Shown here one piece after another: positions 1 to 8,516 of a stretch of 64,000 bases of DNA. The DNA lies in assembly GCA_022180725.1 (NCBI GenBank), contig BQMO01000003.1:1-64000 (forward strand). Reading direction: 5' to 3'. The notes under the pieces are model-generated. The model did not search any database. It was given only the letters and a program-made list of their open reading frames with translations, and was not told the origin of the DNA. Positions within the stretch are counted from its first letter, which is position 1, and every line of letters starts with the position of its first letter. The stretch comes from Phycisphaerae bacterium (GTDB lineage Bacteria > Planctomycetota > Phycisphaerae > Phycisphaerales > UBA1924). Made by a program: the position numbers and the translations under genes.

Positions 1-1
1 G

Positions 2-64
2 GTGGTGAACGGGTTCGACATCGCGACGGTGGAAGACGTCGTCGGCGGCGGGCCGTGCCCGTAA
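2..64 (+). CDS. C-terminal end of a dockerin-like secreted protein (truncated by window edge)
   Basis: The frame is open from the first base and ends at TAA 62-64. The last 20 residues contain V-N-G-x-D-I-x-x-V-E-x-V-V-G-G-G-P-C-P, the same closing motif as the proteins ending at 1952, 5178 and 11846. It is therefore the end of another member of this secreted family. Only the tail is visible, so the main domain and function are unknown. Confidence 0.75.
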   Translation: MVNGFDIATVEDVVGGGPCP

Positions 65-74
65 TACCCCCTCC

Positions 75-240
75 GCCGCGAGGACGCGGCACCTCCCCCC
101 CTTCGGGGGAGGACCGGATGGATCCTCCCCTCAGGGGGAGGTGGCGAGTCCGCGCGCCGGAGGGGGATTCCACACCCACTCACCGTGTGCGGCCCCTCGC
201 CGCCGCGAGGACACGGCACATCTCCCCCGTTGGGGGGAAG
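75..240. repeat. Two copies of a GC-rich hairpin repeat
   Basis: Two related units lie at about 75-112 and 202-240. Each opens with GCCGCGAGGAC, runs through a CGGCAC element and closes with a C-tract/G-tract hairpin, for example CTCCCCC-CTTC-GGGGGAG at 93-111. They fill the gap between a plus-strand gene end (64) and a minus-strand gene end (242), so they may serve as a bidirectional terminator or be a dispersed intergenic repeat. Confidence 0.5.
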
Positions 241-241
241 A

Positions 242-874
242 TTAGCCGGTACGCAGCGCGCGATTGTGGACGCGGGAGAGCGTAATCAGCGCGACGGCGG
301 CGCCGACGGCGCAGAGGGCCATGTCCTTCTGCGTGTCCCAGATGTCGCCCTGCATGCCCAGGAAGGCCGCCGAGCCGCTCTGATCAATCTCGGCGACGGC
401 CCATTCGAGGAGTTCGTAGAGGGCGGCGATGCCGGTGCACATGCTGACGATGATCCACGCGAGCCACCCGCCCGGGCGCAGGGGGGTGAGTCGGAGCAGG
501 ACTTCGCGCGCGACGATGGCGGGGACGAAGCCCTGCACGAAGTGCCCGAGTCGGTCGTAATGGTTGCGTTCGAGGCCGAGCCAGTCCTTGACCCACAGGC
601 CCAGAGGCACCTCGGCGTAGGTGTAGTGCCCGCCGACGATGAGCAGGGCGGCGTGAAGAAACATGAGGACGTAGGCCAGGCGCGTGAAGGGAAACCGGCG
701 GTACGTCGCGGCGAGGAGGAGCATGGCGGCGAGGGCGGGGGCGACTTCGAGCCACCAGGTCACGCGGTCCTTGGGCTGGATCCCGGACCAGGTGAGCAGG
801 GCGAGCGTGAGGGCGAGCAGGATGAGGGCCAGCCGCGGCGTGGACGGGTGCGGGGTGAAGGCGCCGGGGGGCAT
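242..874 (-). CDS. YjdF/DUF2238-like integral membrane protein
   Basis: This 210-residue protein has about five or six hydrophobic helices. The central stretch around residues 95-120, with N-H-Y-D-R-x-G-H-F-x-Q-G-F-V-P, and the later A-x-Y-E-x-x-E-W motif are hallmarks of the DUF2238 (YjdF) family of small inner-membrane proteins. Length matches the family. The biochemical role is not established. The gene points toward the hairpin repeats at 75-240 and stands alone. The ATG at 874 fits the start of the first hydrophobic segment. Confidence 0.8.
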   Translation of the reverse strand: MPPGAFTPHPSTPRLALILLALTLALLTWSGIQPKDRVTWWLEVAPALAAMLLLAATYRRFPFTRLAYVLMFLHAALLIVGGHYTYAEVPLGLWVKDWLGLERNHYDRLGHFVQGFVPAIVAREVLLRLTPLRPGGWLAWIIVSMCTGIAALYELLEWAVAEIDQSGSAAFLGMQGDIWDTQKDMALCAVGAAVALITLSRVHNRALRTG

Positions 875-1028
875 CGCTGAAGGCTAGGCGGCACGGCGAC
901 AGTTCACGGCTTATCGGGGGCGAATGGCAGTCATGGTTGGTGACTTGTTCGGCTTGCGAAAACTGTCTGATCGAGTACCTTGGTGCATCACCCGGGCAGA
1001 AAGCTCGGCGAACCCAAGGGAGTTGTGC

Positions 1029-1952
1029 ATGAAGTTCGCGATGATGGCGGCGGCGGCGGTGTGTGTGACGGCCTCGGTGGGCTTTGCCCAGGGACGGTTG
1101 ATCTGCGTCGACAGCAGCCGGGCTTTGTTTGAAGTGAACATGCAGACAGGGGCGAAAACACAGATCGGAACCGTCTCGGCCAACGCCGGCACGACGGGGG
1201 GCCTCGCGTACGACTGCGTGACGCAGACCCTGTGGGTGACCAGCACGGGGAACGATTCGCTGTACTCGCTGGATTTGGCGACCGGCACGGCGACGTTGAT
1301 CGGGTTCTACGGGAGCGCGTCGTTTGTCATGCACGGGCTGGAGTGGGACAGCAGCACCAGCACGCTGTACGGCGTTTCGTCCCACGACAACGGGTTGTAC
1401 GTCATCGACACCGAAACCGGCGGCACCACGCTGGTGGGCACGTCGGGGCTGACGTCCTTCTCGAACTTGGGGTACAACTCCGATACGGACGTGATGTATT
1501 CCACGAACAGCGGCACCGACAGTTTCTACGTGATGGACCGGGAGACCGGGGCCGCCACACTGATCGGATCGCTGCAAGGTCCGACCAACCCCAACGGGCT
1601 GGCGTACAACTTCCACAACCACACCATGTACCTGGTGGACAACTCCACGGACAACTTGTACACGATTAATCTCGTAACAGGGCAGGCCACGAGCGTTGGG
1701 TCCATGGGCAGCGGCAACATCCTCGGGCTGGCGTACGTCCCCGACGAGCCGTGCACCGGGCCGACGTGCGACGCCGACGTGAACTGCGACGGCGCGGTGA
1801 ACGGGGTGGACGTGGAGATCCAGGAACTGGCGGTGGGCGGTGTGTTCGATGATTACTGCCAGGCGGACGCGGACTTCAACCAGGACGGGGCCGTGAACGG
1901 CGGCGATGTGGAAGCGGTGGAGTTGGTCGTGGGCGGCGCGGCGTGCCCGTGA
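1029..1952 (+). CDS. Secreted beta-propeller-like protein with dockerin-like tail
   Basis: The protein has 307 residues. The ATG at 1029 begins a signal peptide (M-K-F-A-M-M, alanine-rich core, cleavage near G-F-A-Q). The body holds repeated blade-like units with S-L-D/V-I-D-x-x-T-G-x-x-T-L-I/V-G motifs, typical of propellers of the DUF4394/NHL kind. A Cys-rich linker (C-x-x-P-T-C) leads into a C-terminal segment of about 60 residues with two D-x-N-x-D-G-x-V-N-G loops, i.e. a dockerin type I-like calcium-binding pair ending in A-A-C-P. It is probably exported and held in a protein assembly through the tail. The partner is not in the window. Confidence 0.75.
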   Translation: MKFAMMAAAAVCVTASVGFAQGRLICVDSSRALFEVNMQTGAKTQIGTVSANAGTTGGLAYDCVTQTLWVTSTGNDSLYSLDLATGTATLIGFYGSASFVMHGLEWDSSTSTLYGVSSHDNGLYVIDTETGGTTLVGTSGLTSFSNLGYNSDTDVMYSTNSGTDSFYVMDRETGAATLIGSLQGPTNPNGLAYNFHNHTMYLVDNSTDNLYTINLVTGQATSVGSMGSGNILGLAYVPDEPCTGPTCDADVNCDGAVNGVDVEIQELAVGGVFDDYCQADADFNQDGAVNGGDVEAVELVVGGAACP

Positions 1953-2080
1953 CGGCCGAGTGACCCGCGTTCGGAGCGTGGACGCACGTTGATGGATGCG
2001 CTCGTCACGGCGCGTCGGAGTGTCCAGGGGCGGGTTTTTCGGAAGGCCGGGGAGCCTCGAAAACTCGGTGGAGGCGGCGC

Positions 2081-2914
2081 ATGGTCGCACGCAGGATCCT
2101 CGTCGTAGTGGGTCTCTTGGCGGCACACGCCGCGGGGCAGACGTCGGTGTGCCTGCATCCCGCGTCGTTCACGGTTGAGGCCGGGCGGGCGGCGTCCCTG
2201 CGGGTGCAGCAGGCCCAGGGCGAGGGCTGGGCGGATACGAACTGGCCCGCGTCGGTCGAGTGGATGTTCGTGCGCGTGGCGGGGACGCAGGCGAACTACG
2301 ACGCGGAGTCGGCGCCGAAACCGGATGGTCAGGGTCGCGTCTCGATCACGCCGGTCGCCGCGGGCGTCGCGTTGATCGGGCTGGACATGGCGGCGGACGA
2401 GCGAGCCTGGGAGCCGGCGGCCATCGCGGCGTTCGCGGCCAAGGCCGGGCGGGCCGACCTCTGCCCGAACGCGCCCACGCCCGTGCGGCACGTGCGCAGC
2501 GCGTCGGCCTTGATCACGGTGACCGAACCGGCCTCGCCGGCGGTGCAGTCGGCGGCGACGGGCAAGAGCGGGCTGGCCGTCGAGATCCGCCCGCTCATGG
2601 ACCCCACGGCGATGCGCCCCGAGGGGGACATCCCCGTGCGGGTGTATCTCGGTGGCGAAGGGGCGGCGGGGGCGGTCGTCCGCGCGACGCATCGGGCGTC
2701 GGGCGCGGCGGTCGTCGTGAAGGCCGACGGGAAGGGCATCGCGGCCTTGCGGATCGATCAACCGGGCGAGTGGCTCGTCGAGTTCCACGTGCTGCGCGAG
2801 GCCAGGCACGAGGGCGGGCCGATGGAGGCATTCTCCGGCACGCTGACGTTCGAGGCTCCGCCGAGGCCCGCGGGCGAAGACGCCTCCGCCTTGAAACCCG
2901 AGGTCGCGCCATGA
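2081..2914 (+). CDS. Secreted DUF4198/NikM-like protein
   Basis: The protein has 277 residues. A signal peptide (V-A-R-R-I-L-V-V-V-G-L-L-A-A-H-A-A-G-Q) is followed by an Ig-like region near residues 20-130 and a second beta domain near 165-260 with G-D-I-P-V-R-V-Y and G-x-G-x-A-x-L-R-I-D-x-P-G-E-W-L-V-E-F-H, as in DUF4198/NikM-like domains. Such domains occur in periplasmic proteins near metal transporters, but no transporter is adjacent. The stop overlaps the next start by four bases (ATGA at 2911-2914), so the two genes are probably translationally coupled. Confidence 0.6.
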   Translation: MVARRILVVVGLLAAHAAGQTSVCLHPASFTVEAGRAASLRVQQAQGEGWADTNWPASVEWMFVRVAGTQANYDAESAPKPDGQGRVSITPVAAGVALIGLDMAADERAWEPAAIAAFAAKAGRADLCPNAPTPVRHVRSASALITVTEPASPAVQSAATGKSGLAVEIRPLMDPTAMRPEGDIPVRVYLGGEGAAGAVVRATHRASGAAVVVKADGKGIAALRIDQPGEWLVEFHVLREARHEGGPMEAFSGTLTFEAPPRPAGEDASALKPEVAP

Positions 2915-5178
2915 TCCGCGCGCTGGTATGGCTCCCGGCGGCGGCGGCGGCGGCGCTGGCGCAGCCGGCGGTGGAACTCGGCCCCGGGCCGATCACCAAC
3001 GCGGGCGACACGGGCCGCGTGTCGGCCCTCGCGTGCCACCCGACGGACGCGAGCGTGTACTACCTCGGGGCGGCGGACGGGGGCGTGTGGAAGTCGATCA
3101 ACGCGGGCGCGACGTGGTCGCCGCTCACCGATGCCATGCCGACGCAGGCCATCGGGTCGCTCGCGCTCGACCCGTCGAACCCGAACGTGGTGTTCGCGGG
3201 CACCGGCGAAGGGAACTTCGCCAATCACAGCCGCTACGGGGTGGGCATCTACAAATCGATCGACGCGGGATCCACGTGGACGATCGTGGGGGCGGACGTG
3301 TTCGCCGGGCGGTGCGTGGGTGACTTGCTCGTGCTGCCGTCGGGGCGGATCATCGCGGCGGCGACGCGCGCGGGCGGTTTCCCGGAACTCGCCGCGGCGA
3401 AGGGACACCCGCAGGCCGCCGGGCCGGTGGGCGTGTTCACTTCCGACGACGGCGGCGCGACGTGGACGCACCGGACGGCGGGGCTTCCCGCATTGTCGGT
3501 GACGGACTTGGCGAACACCCCTTCGACGCCGGGCGTGGTGTACGCGGCGGTATCGCACATCTTCGGTCACGCCGACAACGGGGTGTACAAGTCGGTCGAC
3601 GCGGGCCTGACGTGGTCGAAACTCGCGGGAGGGCTGCCCACAACAGGGATCGGGCGCACGGCGCTGGCGGTGTCGCCCTCGAACCCGAATCGGGTGTACG
3701 CGCTGATCGCCGCGGCGTGCGACGCGAGCGGCGGCGGGGCGAGCACGCTGGGCGCCTACCGCTCGAACGACGCGGGGGCCACGTGGACGTCGATCTCGCC
3801 CGGCTCGGTGCACGCCACGTACGGGTGGTACCTCAACGTGGCGGGGGTGCACCCGACAAACTCCGACGTGTACATCGTGGGCGGGCTGAACCTTCGGCGG
3901 TCGACGAACGCGGGCGGGTCGTACTCGACGATCACCCCGCCGCACGTCGATCTGCACGCCGTCGCGTGGGACGCGGCGGGGCGATTGCTGGTGGGGGACG
4001 ACGGCGGGGTGCACCGCTCGACGGACCTGGGCGCGACATGGACGCCGCTGAACGTGGGGCTGGGCGCGGTGCAGTTCTACGCCGGGCTTTCCACGCACCC
4101 GACGAACCCGCTGGCCGTGCTGGGCGGCACGCAGGACAACGGGAGCAACCTGCGCTCGACGGACACGCTCGAGTGGTTCCGCGTGACCGGGGGCGACGGC
4201 GGATGGACGCAATGGGACCAGGCGAACCCGCTGCGGATGTTCACGGAATCGCAGGGGACGGGGAATCTGTACCGCTCGACAAACGGGGGCGCGTCGTTCG
4301 CTCAGGTGAGTTCGGGGATCACGACGTCGGACCGCAACTGCTTCCTGCCGCCCTACCTGATTCATCCCGGCAACTCGTCGATCATGCTCTACGCGACCCA
4401 TCGGGTGTACCGCTCGGTAAACGGGGGCACGAACTGGACGGCGATCAGCACGGACCTGACGCTCGGCGCGGGGGCGATCCGCACGCTGGCCATCAGCCCG
4501 GTCGATCCGCAGACGGTGTACGCGGCGACGAACGACCATCGCGTGCTGGCCTCGACCGACGGCGGGGCGACGTTCACGGTCCGCCTGACCGACGCGGTAG
4601 GCTGGCCCCGCGTGACGCGCGAACTCTGGCCCGACCCGGTCGACCCCGCGACGGTGTACGTGGCCGGGGCGACGTTCGGCGGGGCGAAGGTGCGGCGTTC
4701 GCGCGACCGCGGCGCGACGTGGGACGTGCTCGACGGCGACCTGCCCGACGTGCCGGTGAACGTGGTGGCGACCGACGCGCGGTGCGTGCCGCCCACGCTG
4801 TTCGCGGGGACGGACGCCGGGCTGTACCGCTCGGACGACGACGGAGCGACCTGGCGGCTGATTGGCGAGGGGCTGCCGCGGGCGTGCGTGATCGATCTGC
4901 GTCCCGAGCCGTGGCGCGATCGGCTGGTGGTGGCGACGCAGGGACGCGGGGCGTGGCTGGTGCCGATGACGATCGGCGCGTGCCCGCCGACGTGCGACGC
5001 CGACGTGAACTGCGACGGGGCGGTGAACGGGGTGGACGTGGAAATCCAGGAACTCGCCGTGGGCGGCGTGCTGGATGATTACTGCCAACCCGACGCGGAC
5101 TTCAACCAGGACGGGGCGGTAAACGGCACCGACGTGGAGGCGGTGGAGTTGGTCGTGGGCGGCGGGCCGTGCCCGTGA
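2911..5178 (+). CDS. Secreted BNR/Asp-box propeller protein with dockerin-like tail
   Basis: The protein has 755 residues. The ATG at 2911 overlaps the preceding stop (ATGA) and begins a signal peptide ending near A-L-A-Q. About ten Asp-box motifs (S-x-D-x-G-x-T-W and variants such as S-N-D-A-G-A-T-W and S-R-D-R-G-A-T-W) mark a sortilin/Vps10-like or BNR-type propeller filling residues 20-680. The last 65 residues repeat the dockerin-like tail of the gene ending at 1952 almost word for word, in protein and in DNA, ending G-G-G-P-C-P. It is an exported, probably assembly-bound protein. Enzyme activity cannot be assigned from the propeller alone. The frame is open upstream of 2911, but that part is the shadow of the previous gene. 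Confidence 0.75.
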   Translation: MIRALVWLPAAAAAALAQPAVELGPGPITNAGDTGRVSALACHPTDASVYYLGAADGGVWKSINAGATWSPLTDAMPTQAIGSLALDPSNPNVVFAGTGEGNFANHSRYGVGIYKSIDAGSTWTIVGADVFAGRCVGDLLVLPSGRIIAAATRAGGFPELAAAKGHPQAAGPVGVFTSDDGGATWTHRTAGLPALSVTDLANTPSTPGVVYAAVSHIFGHADNGVYKSVDAGLTWSKLAGGLPTTGIGRTALAVSPSNPNRVYALIAAACDASGGGASTLGAYRSNDAGATWTSISPGSVHATYGWYLNVAGVHPTNSDVYIVGGLNLRRSTNAGGSYSTITPPHVDLHAVAWDAAGRLLVGDDGGVHRSTDLGATWTPLNVGLGAVQFYAGLSTHPTNPLAVLGGTQDNGSNLRSTDTLEWFRVTGGDGGWTQWDQANPLRMFTESQGTGNLYRSTNGGASFAQVSSGITTSDRNCFLPPYLIHPGNSSIMLYATHRVYRSVNGGTNWTAISTDLTLGAGAIRTLAISPVDPQTVYAATNDHRVLASTDGGATFTVRLTDAVGWPRVTRELWPDPVDPATVYVAGATFGGAKVRRSRDRGATWDVLDGDLPDVPVNVVATDARCVPPTLFAGTDAGLYRSDDDGATWRLIGEGLPRACVIDLRPEPWRDRLVVATQGRGAWLVPMTIGACPPTCDADVNCDGAVNGVDVEIQELAVGGVLDDYCQPDADFNQDGAVNGTDVEAVELVVGGGPCP

Positions 5179-5317
5179 ACCTCGGCGGAACCGCCTCCGC
5201 GCGGCGGGTCTTGTCCACACTCGCAAGGCCGCGGGTGAGAGTTGCCTACGCGTCGACACCGGGCGGAATAACGACCTGGGGAGTGGTTATTACAGCGCCG
5301 TGGGCAGAGGGTGATGC

Positions 5318-5338
5318 GCCCGGCACGGAGTGCCGGGC
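5318..5338. terminator. Hairpin after the propeller gene
   Basis: GCCCGGCA and TGCCGGGC form a perfect 8-bp stem around a CGGAG loop, between the gene ending at 5178 and the kinase starting at 5411. No T-run follows, so it could be an intergenic repeat rather than an intrinsic terminator. Confidence 0.4.
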
Positions 5339-5410
5339 TACCCAAGAGGCCGGGTTTCCAGTTAATCGCAAGCCGTATCGTGGGTTCTCGGCGTGTGGTA
5401 GGCTGTCGCC

Positions 5411-7672
5411 GTGCCGGCGCCCAACGACCAGCCCACGCGCGACCACACCACGGCCCCCATGCCGGACCGTGCCGGCCCGGGCGATGACCTGGGCGACTAC
5501 CGGCTCGTCTCGATCCTCGGCGAGGGCGGGTTCGGCACGGTGTACCTCGCGCAGCGACGCACGCCGTACGTGCAGCAGGTGGCGCTCAAGATCGTCAAGC
5601 CCGGGATGGATTCCGCGGCGGTCGTGGAGCGCTTCACGCAGGAGCGGCAGGCGCTCGCCTCGCTCGACCATCCGCACGTTGCGCGGATTCTCGACGCGGG
5701 GCAGACCCCGCAGGGAAGGCCCTACTTCGTGATGGAGTACGTCCCCGGGCCGACGATCACGGCCTTTGCCCAGCGGCACGCGCTGACGGTCGAGGATCGG
5801 CTGCGCCTGTTCATCCCGGTCTGCGAGGCGGTCCACCACGCGCACCAGCGCGGCCTCATCCACCGCGACCTCAAGCCCTCGAACATCCTCGTCGCCCAGC
5901 CGGAAGGGCACGAGGGGGGATTCCCGAAGGTGATCGACTTCGGGATCGCGCGGGCATTGTCCGGGGTGTCGGCGGGTGCGACGCGACCCGGGGCGGCGGT
6001 GGGCACGCCCGAGTACATGAGCCCGGAGCAGGCGCGGGGCGAGCCGGTGGGGCCAGCGTCGGACGTGTTCACGTTGGGTGTGGTGCTCTTCGAACTGCTC
6101 ACGGGACGCCTGCCGCGCGAACTGCCGTCAGGCATCGATCCGCTCTCGCCCGAGTCTCACCGCGTGCTCGAGGGCGTCATGCCCGCGCGGGCGTCGTCGA
6201 TCGTGCCTTCGCTGCGGGGCGACCTGGACGTAATCCTGGCCCGGGCCATGGCGCACGAGCCGCACCGGCGGTACGCCTCGGCCGAGGCGCTCGCCGACGA
6301 CCTGCGCCGGAACCTGGCGCGCGAACCGATCGCGGCGCGGCGTGACAGCGTGCTCTACGTCGTGGGCACCCGTACGCGACGGCTGGCGCACCGGCAGCCC
6401 TTGGCGGTCGTGCTGCTCGCGGCAACGGTCGGGTTCCTCGTCGCGACGTACGTGGTAATGCCCGTGTTGTACCGCTGGACGGCCTGGGGCGGGGTGTTCG
6501 AGCGGGTGCTCGCGTGGATCCCGCCGCGCGATGTCGGCACGTTCGAGCACGTGGTCGTCATCACCATCTCCGAGGGACCGACGCAGAGCGAACTCGGCGC
6601 CCTCGCGGGCGTGAGCGGCGTCAGCGAGGATCGGGCGTCCCTTCGGCTGGTTCACGGCGAACTGATGCGACGCCTGGCGAACGCCGGCCCCGCGGTTGCC
6701 GCGTTTGACATCGTGTTTTCGACGCCGTCCGCGGAGGCCACGCACGACAGCGCGCTCGCCGCGGGCCTGGCGTCCCTCCACGAGGCCGGAGTGCCCGTGG
6801 TCCTCGCGACGCGCGTCTGGCCGATCGACGGCGGGCTGGTCCGGGTGGCGCCCCTCCTGCGAGAGTCCGCCGGGGTACGGTTCGGAGGCGTGACCCTGGG
6901 CGAGGGCGATCAGTTCATCTACGTCCACCTTTTTGCGCAGCGGCGGCCGGGGCTGCCAGAGCCGTCGTTGGCGCTCGCCGCGTTCGCGGCCAATCACGAG
7001 CCGTCGGCCCGGCCGCAGATCATGGTGCGCGAGCACGACGATGCCGCCGACGTTGTATACGTCACCTCAACCTCCGCGGGCGCTCGCCGACTGCCGCGCG
7101 CCGACACGCTCCGCGCGATCGCGATTCAGGCGTGCGGAATCGAGGTCGAGCGCAACGGTCTGCGGCCTGACGACATGCTGGGCTTGATGCAGGTCCGCCT
7201 TCCGCCCACGCCCGTGCTCAACGCGGCGACGATTCCGTTGGACGCAGTTCTTGCGATGTCCGAGGCCGACCTGCGGGCACGCGTCACGGGCCGCATCGTC
7301 GTGGTTGGGGACGCCCGCGCTGTTTCGAATGATTTCCGCACGCTCCCCGATGGGCGCACGGTCGCGGGGTGCCACATCATCGCCACGGCCATCGAGCAAC
7401 TCTTGCGCGGCTGGGCGGTGACGCGACCCCAGGAAGCGGTTCATTACACCATGTTGGCGGTCCTTTCGCTGATGGGCGCCCTGATCGGGATACGAACAAG
7501 ACCGATCGGACGGCTTGTGACGTACGTGGGCGTGCTGGTGGGGCTTGCGGGGGTATGCATGGCGCTGTACGCTCTGGCGGCGATTTACGCCGGCCCGCTC
7601 GTCGGGGCGGGGGCGTTCATCATCGCGGGCGAACTCGCCGCGCACGCCCGCGGCCGCCGAGGTCTCACGTAA
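5411..7672 (+). CDS. Serine/threonine protein kinase with CHASE2 sensor domain
   Basis: The protein has 753 residues and starts at GTG 5411. Residues 30-300 are a Hanks-type kinase with glycine loop G-E-G-G-F-G, ATP-binding K60, catalytic H-R-D-L-K-P-S-N at 151-158, D-F-G at 176-178 and an A-P-E-like G-T-P-E-Y-M-S-P-E segment. A transmembrane helix near 335 leads to an extracytoplasmic CHASE2 domain (about 370-660), where A-A-F-D-I-V-F is typical. Several hydrophobic helices follow at the end. It probably transmits an external signal to phosphorylation of cytoplasmic targets. The inverted order (kinase first, CHASE2 after) is common in Planctomycetota. The next gene, 11 bases on, encodes a lipoprotein that may share the pathway. 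Confidence 0.9.
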   Translation: MPAPNDQPTRDHTTAPMPDRAGPGDDLGDYRLVSILGEGGFGTVYLAQRRTPYVQQVALKIVKPGMDSAAVVERFTQERQALASLDHPHVARILDAGQTPQGRPYFVMEYVPGPTITAFAQRHALTVEDRLRLFIPVCEAVHHAHQRGLIHRDLKPSNILVAQPEGHEGGFPKVIDFGIARALSGVSAGATRPGAAVGTPEYMSPEQARGEPVGPASDVFTLGVVLFELLTGRLPRELPSGIDPLSPESHRVLEGVMPARASSIVPSLRGDLDVILARAMAHEPHRRYASAEALADDLRRNLAREPIAARRDSVLYVVGTRTRRLAHRQPLAVVLLAATVGFLVATYVVMPVLYRWTAWGGVFERVLAWIPPRDVGTFEHVVVITISEGPTQSELGALAGVSGVSEDRASLRLVHGELMRRLANAGPAVAAFDIVFSTPSAEATHDSALAAGLASLHEAGVPVVLATRVWPIDGGLVRVAPLLRESAGVRFGGVTLGEGDQFIYVHLFAQRRPGLPEPSLALAAFAANHEPSARPQIMVREHDDAADVVYVTSTSAGARRLPRADTLRAIAIQACGIEVERNGLRPDDMLGLMQVRLPPTPVLNAATIPLDAVLAMSEADLRARVTGRIVVVGDARAVSNDFRTLPDGRTVAGCHIIATAIEQLLRGWAVTRPQEAVHYTMLAVLSLMGALIGIRTRPIGRLVTYVGVLVGLAGVCMALYALAAIYAGPLVGAGAFIIAGELAAHARGRRGLT

Positions 7673-7683
7673 GGGGGGTTGCC

Positions 7684-8325
7684 ATGCTGATCCGCGTGTT
7701 CGTCGCCGCCGCTCTCGCCGCGTCCGTGCTGCCCGCGTGCGCTCCCAAACGATCGCCCGCCCCGTTGCACCAGGGGCCACGTACTTCGACCACCGCACGC
7801 ACGATTGACAAGATTCGCATCCTTCGTGCCGGCGGGGTCAACGATCGCGTCGCCTTCAGCGTCGCGCACACGCCGGCATGGAAGTATCAGGCCGCGTTTG
7901 GCGGCACCGACGCCGGGCTGGACCTCGCCCACGGCTCGGACATCTACCTCGACGAGGGGTGGGTCTACGTGCAGGGCGTGTTCGGCGGCGCGTCCATACT
8001 GCGCGTGCCCATCGTCATCACCCAGGTCATCGACATCTCCGCGGAAGGCACGGCGTTCCTGGTCCATCGGGCCACGAATGCGCTCGACGAACGGATCACG
8101 GTCGCGTGCGCGGAAGGGAAAGTCTCGGTCAAGGACCGTATCAACTCCAAAACGAGATTGTTCACGGTCGAGGCGCCGAACTACGCCGTGTACAAATGGA
8201 ACGGCCAGGCCGTCGCGGAGATCGAAACGGGCACGATCGCGTCCAACGCGATGATCCGGGAGTTGATCGCCAAGGGCAAGTTGTTCGCCGACGACGTGAA
8301 GCCCACGGACACGACATCACCCTGA
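7684..8325 (+). CDS. FecR-like lipoprotein
   Basis: The protein has 213 residues. The N terminus is a hydrophobic leader ending V-L-P-A-C at about residue 20, an acceptable though not perfect lipobox. The rest is beta-rich, with F-x-G-x-D-A-G-L-D-L-A-H-G-S-D-I-Y-L and a later segment on a scaffold like the jelly-roll of FecR proteins. Its start follows the kinase stop by 11 bases, so the two are likely co-transcribed. A link to sensing at the envelope is inference from context. Confidence 0.55.
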   Translation: MLIRVFVAAALAASVLPACAPKRSPAPLHQGPRTSTTARTIDKIRILRAGGVNDRVAFSVAHTPAWKYQAAFGGTDAGLDLAHGSDIYLDEGWVYVQGVFGGASILRVPIVITQVIDISAEGTAFLVHRATNALDERITVACAEGKVSVKDRINSKTRLFTVEAPNYAVYKWNGQAVAEIETGTIASNAMIRELIAKGKLFADDVKPTDTTSP

Positions 8326-8516
8326 ACCGTCCCCACGTACCGCCCGGCGGGTTTTGAACGCTCGAGCGTCGTGCGACCCGGGATGGCGACGCGGCGTACT
8401 CACCGGGCGTGCCGAAACTCGTCGAAATCCGGGTTGGATTTCGCCGATTTTGGTGTACGCTCGTGCTCGGGCGTGGGCGCTCGTCGCCCGCGGCTGATCC
8501 ACCCGGAGATTGCGCC

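Noticed and set aside
384..2126. 580-residue minus-strand open frame over the secreted protein gene
   Set aside because: Arg/Pro/His-rich shadow of the plus-strand gene at 1029-1952 and of the YjdF-like gene; no domain.
2758..5259. 833-residue minus-strand open frame
   Set aside because: Antisense of the Asp-box propeller gene with extreme Arg/His/Val composition, a GC-rich artefact.
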